From: Saccoglossus kowalevskii
Lineage: Eukaryota; Hemichordata; Enteropneusta; Harrimaniidae
NCBI RefSeq assembly: GCF_000003605.2
Contig: NW_003148769.1
Location: 119,152 to 132,594 of the forward strand
Reading direction: 5' to 3'
Length of the DNA: 13,443 bases
How positions within the stretch are numbered: the stretch's first letter is position 1; each line of letters starts with the position of its first letter. Positions 8,399 through 13,443 of the stretch are shown here, in pieces. Position numbers and translations under genes: made by a program. Below the pieces are notes generated by a model, which worked only from the letters and a program-made list of their open reading frames with translations, made no database searches and was not told where the DNA came from.

Positions 8399-11300
8399 GT
8401 AATTTACATCTATGAATATTATAGCACTGATGGTATGCCGAATTTATAATAATTACTTGAACATTGGTTTCCCCCGAAAACTTGAACCTAATTAGATTCG
8501 GAGGGCAAAGAAGAAAAAATAGAAGTCAAATGAAAATGAAATGATGGGTAAAGGCAATCTCATTCAGATCAGACACTGTGTTTGGTAAGCTGGCATTCAT
8601 CATCTGAGATAAAGTTAAATTTCTCAAAAACATAATATTCAATGTTTGACGACTGTCATTCAATTACTAGTACCTCATAGAAGCGATTGAACACTAGAGG
8701 GCGCGATTCATGGAAATGTGTGATGTTAACTTACGTCAAAGTTGTCGGTGGCCTAAAATAAGATTTTGAAAAAAAAACACGTTCTCACCTGGCAACTTGA
8801 AGAAGACGACCTTCGTCTCTGGTATCAACAATTGGATTACTTGATTATCTTGAATGAAAAAAAAATATATTCACTTCAATTTTATTACTTTGAACACATT
8901 GAAACTTGCGAGAAATTCGGGATTTTTTTTCAAAAATATATGTGAGTATTAACGCTGTTGAGTGACGAATATATTTGAAATTGCGGTACCAGCTGTAAAC
9001 GAATTGTCATCTATAAATAAATGAAATATTTCCAATTACGTCATTGTAGGCGATCGCTAACTAGTTGCTCGTCTCATGATTGGCGCTTATTACGGTGTGT
9101 AATCACGAAACACACACGTGAATGTCTTTTCCTATACAGGTTGATATAGTCACGGGCAGTTTCATGTGGATATTGCACCTCAAGATGTGTACAACATATC
9201 ACCTTATAGACCAGTATAAATAGTACAGTTCAATTACTTGTTGGAGTAGGCTAGAGGTCATTATAGTTCGAGGATTATGCAATGGCGCGGCGTGTTTCAA
9301 ACTCTATTCTCTCCTATTATACACCAATGATGATTGTGATATAAAATATCGCCACGGTCAAAAAGAAATACTGAGAAATACTGCCCAGTGATATAATCCA
9401 GAATGCTTATTTCGTCATTAAGTGTTGTGTACATTTCTCCTAGATTCTCAGATACTAGTATGCCCCGTGATGTAATCCAGATTGCTGACAACGTCACTGA
9501 ATGTTGTGTATGTTTTTTTCCAGTTTCTCAGATATGCCCCGTGATTGCTTTACATCGTCACTGAATGTTGTGTATTTTTTTCTTCTAGATTCTCAGATAT
9601 GCCCGTGATGTAATCCAGATTGCTTACAACGTCAAATGTTGTGTACATTTCTCCCAGATTCTCATATATGCATGTGATATACTATTAATCTGGACCGATT
9701 ACATCGTCACTGAATGTTGTGTATTTTTTTCTTCTAGATTCTCAGATATGCGTGATGTAATCCAGATTGCTTACAACGTCACTGAAAGTTGTGTACATTT
9801 CTCCCAGATTCTCATATATGCATGTGATATACTATTAATCTGGACCGATTACATCGTCACTGAATGTTGTATATTTTTTTCTTCTAGATTCTCAGATATG
9901 TCCGTGATGTAATCCAGATTGCTTACAACGTCAATAAATGTTGTGTATTATTCTTCTAGATTCTCAGATATGCCCCGTGATGTAACCAATAATGGTATTA
10001 CATCTGCAATACCCCCTGACAACGAACGACTGAAATTGACAGATTTTACACCAGATACGTCATACGACACGCACGGAAACCCAGAAGGCAAAGAACTTAT
10101 ACAAGGTACTGTCGCGAGAGGGCGATGTGCGCATATGTTTCGAGGCAACTGACTTTTAGACTAGCATTTAATATAAGAGTAGAAGACACTGAAACAGCTA
10201 ACGTCTATTGTGTATAATTTATGTAATATTATGACAACTTACGATAATGTCATGGCCTTAAATGTTACATACGTGGAATTGCTGTTCATTTAATTGTTGT
10301 TTTCAGTGAGCTTGGAGTTAATAAATAACAAACCTATCGCCACTTTTGTGAAACCCCGCACAAACGAACGAACTCTAGATTCAGTTCTGAGATCTGAATT
10401 AAAACAAACTTTACGATGCTAAAAAAATACATATATTTATATTCATGATTTTAAATCAAACTCGTTTTTTTTCAGTGAATGACATATTTTTAACCGAAGA
10501 AGAACATGAATATTGGCGAAAAGCTATCATTTACGTTTCCATAGCAACAATAAGCATACTATCATTATTCGCAATAGCGTTTCTTTGTAAGTATCTCAAG
10601 CACGAGACCTGACACGATGTGTGTATATTACATTGAGGCCCAGTTAGGTATATATGCAAAACGACGATATAGAAACAATTATATTCTAGAAGGGGTCAGA
10701 TCTAGTCAATTTGTGATGCCAATGGAAGTTGTTTGCAACAGTATTAGAACACTCAAATTTGACACTTACCGTTTTAACCGGAAGAATGGGTCTGAATCGC
10801 GAGTGGACCGTGGAATGGATGCTCCAAAATGACATGGCGTTCGTTCAGTATCTCAAGATCCCCATCCTTTCTAGACAGCCAAAATGCATACCTCCTTTGC
10901 AAACATAATACCACCAGCATTAGGTTTGTTTTTTCTCAGCGTTATTGGGGATTAAACACTGTTGTTTTAAGCAAGTTACTCAATAATTTCCAGACACTTC
11001 GGCTCAACAAGGAAATCTTACAAGCAATGTACGTCACAGTATCTTTATTTTGTTTCAGTAATATCATTCTACACTGACAGTGCAGCAGCATTGAGTCTAT
11101 CGGTAAGTCGGCCACATTAGGGACATTTTACCATACGCATGTGCGGTATCGTCGGCTTTAGTGAGATGACGCATGGTGGATGTTAAAGCGGGGGACTCGT
11201 CACCTACGCACGCGGCAGACGGCCATGGCGCATCGTTATTTACGAATAAGCGTCTACCCATGAACCTTTGCGTTTTTAGCAAGCGTTGTTATCGTCACTT

Positions 11301-13366
11301 ACTGCGCGTGCGCAGGTGACGACCTTCTCCCTTTAATCGTTTCGTCCACCATCACTCTAAGTACCGTTTCGCTATAAAGTTCTACATGATTTATTTTCTT
11401 CGCAAACGATAGAAATGTATTAACAATTGCACAGTTTTGCGCCCTCTAATGGCAAGGCGTTTATGTGACGAAAATCTTTTGATCTGTATTTATCTGTAAT
11501 GGGAAAATACTGCATCGTCGCTGGGGGGGGGGGGGGTTATGAAATTATGGAGTATTCATAAAACTGTTCTATTATCATAATTAATTTACTCCACAGTTTG
11601 ATATGATATTAGATGTCTTGTCATCCGGGGTTATCCTTTGGAGGTTTTCCGGGAAATCTGTAACACTGGGATCGAGCGATAAAGAAAACAAGTAGGTCAT
11701 TTTCGTTTTCCTGTTCGAAATCTCGCGCTGTACGTCATGTGATTTTTGCGAGATTTCTAGTTATAACATAAAGAAGTTCCATTATTTGAAAAGTTTTCAA
11801 TTTTCTGCGCGAAACAGCACGTTTTCTACCCTGTATTTGAAGTAACATTTGCGCGAGGCAAGAAGTTATTGGTATCAGGGAAAAATTATTGAAACTTAAT
11901 GGTACTGGACGTTTTAGCCAGTTGTTTTCTTTTTTTGTAAAACGAAGAAATAAGAAACACGGTTTTTGTTAAGCTAATGGACGTTTGGTTACAAGTACTA
12001 GTATTACCGAAAAAATGGAGTTTTCAAGTTTAAATAGAAATAAACGTTTAAATAATTTGTAGCATGTTTTGGGCAGAAGATACAGTTCTCACCATATCAC
12101 GCGATCAGTGATCTCACGGCAAACCGACCACGGGAGCCTGGTAGTGGTAGTAAAAAACATCTAGATTCAACTTGAAATGGCCGTTAAGATCTCGTTTAGA
12201 ATGAGAGGGCCACGAGATCTCGTTTAAAGTGAGAGAGCAACGACAACTTGTTTATGCCTCTCAAATAATGTCCCATTACTAAAACCGTACCAAATGTACC
12301 CTACTAACAATAAACTCTTGTTCATTGCAGGACCATCATTGTATTAGGATGCATGTTTATCGCGTTTTCTGCGATTATTATTTGTAAAGGCGTGGTGACA
12401 CTTATATGTCAAGATAAAGTAACATCGGTATGTGTCCACACGCAATCGCCAAACTCACAAAATAAAATACAGCATGAACGATTTTATCAGTCGCACTGGT
12501 AGATCATCACAAACATATCCTATGTTCCAGTTTCAGTCGAGATTTATTGCGCCCTCACCCGTCATTCATTATGTCGACAATTATTTGATTTGTCCACAGC
12601 TTATATTGTTAACAACATTAAGTACCGCGGGTGCCATAGTAACCACTATTTTAACAATTATAAAATTAACTATAGCAAGAAGATTACATTCCAAGAGCAT
12701 GTATTGTGATGGTAAGATTAATTAATTAATTAATTAATTAATTAATTGATTCTCTTATTTATAATTGTCAATAATGGTGGACAGAATTGTTCATGAATAC
12801 ATGGTTTTATACTGCATGTTATTTGTAAAGTTCGAAATTTACATTACCGACTAGTCACTGTAGGGTCATGTTCATTACACGCTCGTTTGAGCGTCGGTTT
12901 TCATGCAGCGGCAAAGCGCTTTACCATGATATCGAGTTCGAATCCCGCGTTGTGTGTTCGTTTACCAATAATTATATTATCAATGATTGATTTAATTAAT
13001 TATTCACTCGTTGATTTATGTGTACATTCTAGCTTTTAGTTCTGCAATGGGGGCTATCACTGGGTATAGCATGTTGGCAAGTACAATAGCATACGCATTA
13101 GTAGGAATTTGGTTCTTGGATGCTTTCATCGCCATCTTGGTTGGCATCACTATGGCACTGTGGGGTATTATGTAAGTTTGCTTTTATCATCAGGTGATAG
13201 ACAGTAAATGATTCGGCTGAGCACAGGGGGGAGTTGCATGACACGATTGGTTGAAATAATCGTCTTATTTGCATAAATTAATATTCATGAGCAATGAAAA
13301 ACTCGTCTTTTCAGTAAAATTGTGCCAAAATGCTTTCCGATAGCATACATGTTAGTTCTAAATTGA
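8287..13366 (+). CDS. TMEM163: TMEM163-like zinc transporter, nine exons, 299 aa
   Basis: Spliced gene, join 8287-8398, 9968-10105, 10476-10586, 11059-11102, 11597-11691, 12331-12427, 12600-12711, 13033-13171, 13315-13366. All eight introns are GT-AG, and the joined frame is open for 900 nt. I recognise the family from the membrane core: YWRKA before TM1, then FDMILDVLSS, VILWRFS, a DAFSSAMGAITG-type TM5 and WFLDA at TM6, all lining up with vertebrate TMEM163 (about 289 aa). Estimated membrane segments are TM1 100-122, TM2 125-150, TM3 168-190, TM4 200-224, TM5 236-258 and TM6 263-283. D137 and D141 correspond to the aspartate pair needed for zinc efflux in the human protein; D236 and D266 are also kept. 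Known family members are cation-diffusion-facilitator-like zinc transporters of synaptic vesicles, lysosomes and plasma membrane. The N-terminal 85 residues and the last 16 are not recognisably conserved. Zinc transport here is inferred from homology. The start codon is uncertain. Confidence 0.9.
8399..9967 (+). other. TMEM163: Intron 1 of TMEM163-like gene (1569 bp)
   Basis: Donor gtaatt, acceptor ttctcag. The first kilobase is AT-rich with no recognisable element apart from a CTCF-like core at 8691-8702. The last 590 bases are the tandem array of splice-acceptor units described separately. Confidence 0.7.
9381..9979 (+). repeat. Tandem array of exon 2 acceptor units (about 8.5 copies)
   Basis: Units of roughly 65-80 bp have this plan: ATTCTCAGATATGCCCCGTG, then ATGTAATCCAGATTGCTTAC, then AACGTCACTGAATGTTGTGT, then a pyrimidine run ending in AG. 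Unit starts lie near 9381 (degenerate), 9445, 9526, 9591, 9658, 9738, 9808, 9888 and 9960. Two unit types alternate near the right end. One has CATATATGCATGTGATATAC with a TTAATCTGGACC insert, the other is the plain form, giving a higher-order period of about 150 bp. Unit-end acceptors are tcctag, ttccag, ttctag, tcccag, ttctag, tcccag, ttctag and ttctag. The last unit runs into exon 2. Confidence 0.92.
9968..10105 (+). CDS. TMEM163: TMEM163-like exon 2 (N-terminal tail, residues 38-83)
   Basis: The acceptor is ttctcag at 9961-9967 and the donor is gtactg at 10106. With the carried G, the first codon is GAT, then ATG CCC CGT GAT. The exon is 138 nt, phase 1-1, hydrophilic, and ends in PEGKELIQ. 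The nearer-upstream AG at 9958-9959 would run into TAA after eight codons, so it is not used for this frame. The first 16 or so bases of the exon are the last unit of the tandem array in intron 1. The in-frame ATG (M39) is an alternative start that would give 261 aa. No conservation with vertebrate TMEM163 is visible here; support comes from phase, splice sites and the open frame. Confidence 0.75.
10106..10475 (+). other. TMEM163: Intron 2 (370 bp)
   Basis: Donor gtactg, acceptor ttttttttcag. It contains the candidate alternative last exon at 10307-10422 and nothing else recognisable. Confidence 0.85.
10307..10422 (+). CDS. Candidate alternative last exon in intron 2 (37 aa, then TAA)
   Basis: A good acceptor (attgttgttttcag, ending 10306) is followed by a frame that continues exon 1 or exon 2 (phase 1) for 37 codons to TAA at 10420. 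No donor inside it has the right phase for exon 3, so it could only be a terminal exon. Use after exon 2 would give a 121-aa soluble product made of the N-terminal tail plus a basic extension, with no membrane segments. An ATTAAA sits at 10399-10404, before the stop codon. A frame this long would stay open by chance perhaps a few percent of the time in such AT-rich DNA. It could equally be a decoy. Confidence 0.3.
10476..10586 (+). CDS. TMEM163: TMEM163-like exon 3 (linker and TM1, residues 84-120)
   Basis: The acceptor is ttttttttcag at 10465-10475 and the donor is gtaagt at 10587. The exon is 111 nt, phase 1-1. It encodes an acidic linker (TEEEHEYW) and then a hydrophobic helix beginning RKAIIYVSIATISIL. 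The YWRKA junction before TM1 resembles the NYRKKA junction of vertebrate TMEM163. The strongly pyrimidine-rich acceptor and consensus donor make this one of the safest exons. Confidence 0.9.
10587..11058 (+). other. TMEM163: Intron 3 (472 bp)
   Basis: Donor gtaagt, acceptor tttgtttcag. Short open frames inside it (10617-10832 and 10829-11077) show no family similarity and are treated as chance. No repeat seen. Confidence 0.85.
11059..11102 (+). CDS. TMEM163: TMEM163-like exon 4, 44-nt small exon (start of TM2, residues 121-135)
   Basis: The acceptor is tttgtttcag (11049-11058) and the donor is gtaagt (11103). With the carried T it encodes LISFYTDSAAALSLS, phase 1 to 0. The SA-A pattern just before the TM2 aspartates matches the family (vertebrate form YSASAFGFA). 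The small size would make it easy to miss in automatic gene finding. Confidence 0.88.
11103..11596 (+). other. TMEM163: Intron 4 (494 bp) with a TTAA element and a poly-G run
   Basis: Donor gtaagt, acceptor ctccacag. It carries the inverted-repeat element at 11183-11336, a CTCF-like core on the minus strand at 11441-11452 and a run of 14 G at 11523-11536. Confidence 0.88.
11183..11336. mobile_element. TTAA-flanked inverted-repeat element, copy C (154 bp), in intron 4
   Basis: The two 32-base arms match at 25 positions without gaps; both contain TCGTCACCT and CGCACGCG. The interior is homologous to copy A: CCATGGCGCATCGTTATTTA, AAGCGTCTACC, TTTGCGTTTTTAGC, GTTGTTATCGTCACTT. TTAA borders both ends. 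Confidence 0.85.
11597..11691 (+). CDS. TMEM163: TMEM163-like exon 5 (TM2 with DxxxD zinc motif, residues 136-166)
   Basis: The acceptor is tttactccacag (11585-11596) and the donor is gtaggt (11692). The exon is 95 nt, phase 0 to 2. It encodes FDMILDVLSSGVILWRFSG, nearly identical to the family signature. D137 and D141 occupy the positions of human D124 and D128, the pair needed for zinc transport in TMEM163. This exon is the strongest evidence for the gene's identity. Confidence 0.95.
11692..12330 (+). other. TMEM163: Intron 5 (639 bp)
   Basis: Donor gtaggt, acceptor ttcattgcag. It contains a perfect 10-bp inverted repeat, GAAATCTCGC at 11717-11726 and GCGAGATTTC at 11748-11757, and the 28-bp tandem duplication at 12187-12242. 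Confidence 0.88.
12187..12242 (+). repeat. 28-bp tandem duplication
   Basis: Two adjacent 28-bp copies, 12187-12214 and 12215-12242. Each starts AGATCTCGTTTA, continues with a GAGAG core and ends in a CAACG/CCACG-type sequence. The copies differ at a few positions. Located in intron 5. Confidence 0.85.
12331..12427 (+). CDS. TMEM163: TMEM163-like exon 6 (TM3, residues 167-199)
   Basis: The acceptor is ttcattgcag (12321-12330) and the donor is gtatgt (12428). The exon is 97 nt, phase 2 to 0. It encodes TIIVLGCMFIAFSAIIICKG followed by a polar loop ending QDKVTS. The ILGxxF...SxIxIxxK pattern aligns with TM3 of vertebrate TMEM163. Three cysteines (C174, C185, C193) are present. Confidence 0.9.
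12428..12599 (+). other. TMEM163: Intron 6 (172 bp)
   Basis: Donor gtatgt, acceptor tgtccacag. Retention would shift the frame and reach a TAG after 24 codons. No other element seen. Confidence 0.88.
12600..12711 (+). CDS. TMEM163: TMEM163-like exon 7 (TM4 and cytosolic loop, residues 200-236)
   Basis: The acceptor is tgatttgtccacag (12586-12599) and the donor is gtaaga (12712). The exon is 112 nt, phase 0 to 1. It encodes a hydrophobic helix beginning LILLTTLSTAGAIVTTILTI, then a basic stretch IARRLHSKSMYCD. D236 aligns with the aspartate of the ITDGFNS motif of vertebrate TMEM163 at the start of TM5. The frame is also open upstream across most of intron 6, but that part lacks family similarity and is not in frame with exon 6. 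Confidence 0.9.
12717..12747 (+). repeat. (TTAA)n microsatellite
   Basis: About eight uninterrupted TTAA units directly after the intron 7 donor. The run is self-complementary and could fold back next to the splice site. Confidence 0.95.
12889..12952 (+). repeat. tRNA-derived segment (SINE head or tRNA pseudogene)
   Basis: GAGTTCGAATCCC at 12934-12946 closely matches the internal B box / T arm of tRNA genes. TCATGCAGCGGCAAAGCGCT just before it resembles a D arm / A box. The distance between them is too short for a complete anticodon arm, and no clear acceptor stem pairs. A functional tRNA is therefore unlikely; a tRNA-derived SINE fragment or decayed tRNA gene fits better. Confidence 0.4.
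13033..13171 (+). CDS. TMEM163: TMEM163-like exon 8 (TM5 and TM6, residues 237-282)
   Basis: The acceptor is tgtacattctag (13021-13032) and the donor is gtaagt (13172). The exon is 139 nt, phase 1 to 2. It encodes FSSAMGAITGYSML, a helix, then VGIWFLDAFIAILVGITMAL. The WFLDA segment aligns with WYLDG in TM6 of vertebrate TMEM163 and keeps the aspartate (D266). If intron 8 is retained, the frame reads ATT ATG TAA and stops at once, just after TM6. Confidence 0.92.
13172..13314 (+). other. TMEM163: Intron 8 (143 bp)
   Basis: Donor gtaagt, acceptor ttttcag. Reading straight through gives ATG TAA across the donor, so retention truncates the protein after TM6. Confidence 0.88.
13315..13366 (+). 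CDS. TMEM163: TMEM163-like exon 9, terminal coding exon (residues 283-299)
   Basis: The acceptor is cgtcttttcag (13304-13314). The split codon ATT is followed by KIVPKCFPIAYMLVLN and TGA at 13364-13366. The VP a few residues after TM6 resembles the DMVPRV of the vertebrate tail; the rest is unlike it and unusually hydrophobic for a C-terminal tail. No AATAAA is visible in the 77 bases left in the window, so the 3' UTR continues beyond the edge. Confidence 0.75.
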
Positions 13367-13443
13367 CTGATTCTATCGTTACGAGCTGAAAAAAATAATC
13401 GGAAAAATGATGTAAAGGTATTTTTTGAGACACGTTTTCGATC

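Larger units (their letters stand above)
12712..13032 (+). other. TMEM163: Intron 7 (321 bp) with TTAA microsatellite and tRNA-like segment
   Basis: Donor gtaaga, acceptor cattctag. An (ATTA)n tract begins five bases after the exon, and a tRNA-like segment follows at about 12889-12952. Confidence 0.88.

Noticed and set aside
9958-9959. ttctag as the exon 2 acceptor
   Set aside because: With the phase delivered by exon 1 it reads into TAA after eight codons. The AG at 9966-9967 keeps the frame open through exon 2 and into exon 3.
11523-11536. Run of 14 G as a functional G-quadruplex
   Set aside because: A homopolymer run in an intron is common, and length is error-prone in sequencing; no further support.
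12432-12599. Coding extension upstream of exon 7
   Set aside because: The frame is open but not in phase with exon 6, contains no TMEM163-like sequence, and a good acceptor lies at 12586-12599.

Overview
The window is eukaryotic nuclear DNA, most likely from an invertebrate animal. It is AT-rich and repeat-rich, has no long open reading frame, and carries one well-supported spliced gene with canonical GT-AG introns. Simple repeats, minisatellites and small inverted-repeat elements fill the rest. CpG-containing stretches are not obviously depleted. The phylum cannot be read from the sequence; a marine deuterostome or lophotrochozoan would fit.

The right third (8287-13366, + strand) holds a gene I assembled from nine exons. 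All exon phases join without a stop. The total is 900 nt, coding for 299 residues plus TGA. The product matches transmembrane protein 163 (TMEM163), a zinc transporter of the cation diffusion facilitator type. It has a variable hydrophilic N-terminus, six membrane segments, the paired aspartates of TM2 (FDMILDVLSS, D137 and D141) and further aspartates at TM5 (D236) and TM6 (D266). Exons 2 and 3 are symmetric (phase 1-1), so either can be skipped without breaking the frame. A phase-compatible candidate alternative last exon lies in intron 2.

The left two thirds (1-8286) show no supportable protein gene. In order they hold: AT-rich DNA with imperfect duplications and a roughly 200-bp foldback element; a block with ten GTGTTC/GAACAC motifs (1301-1546); an (AAAT)n microsatellite (2741-2874); and a minisatellite of about 18 units (4935-5639) interrupted by a 184-bp dispersed repeat. 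A longer 357-bp copy of that repeat sits at 6983-7339.

A family of small TTAA-flanked inverted-repeat elements appears three times (6230-6413, 7770-7902, 11183-11336), twice near and once inside the gene. Three perfect TGACGTCA sites lie upstream of the gene, one of them 3 bp from a perfect 27-bp hairpin.

The most unusual structure is in intron 1. About eight tandem copies (9381-9959) repeat the branch/pyrimidine/AG region and the first codons of exon 2, and the true exon 2 acceptor is the last copy. This gives a ladder of potential 3' splice sites just upstream of the real one.
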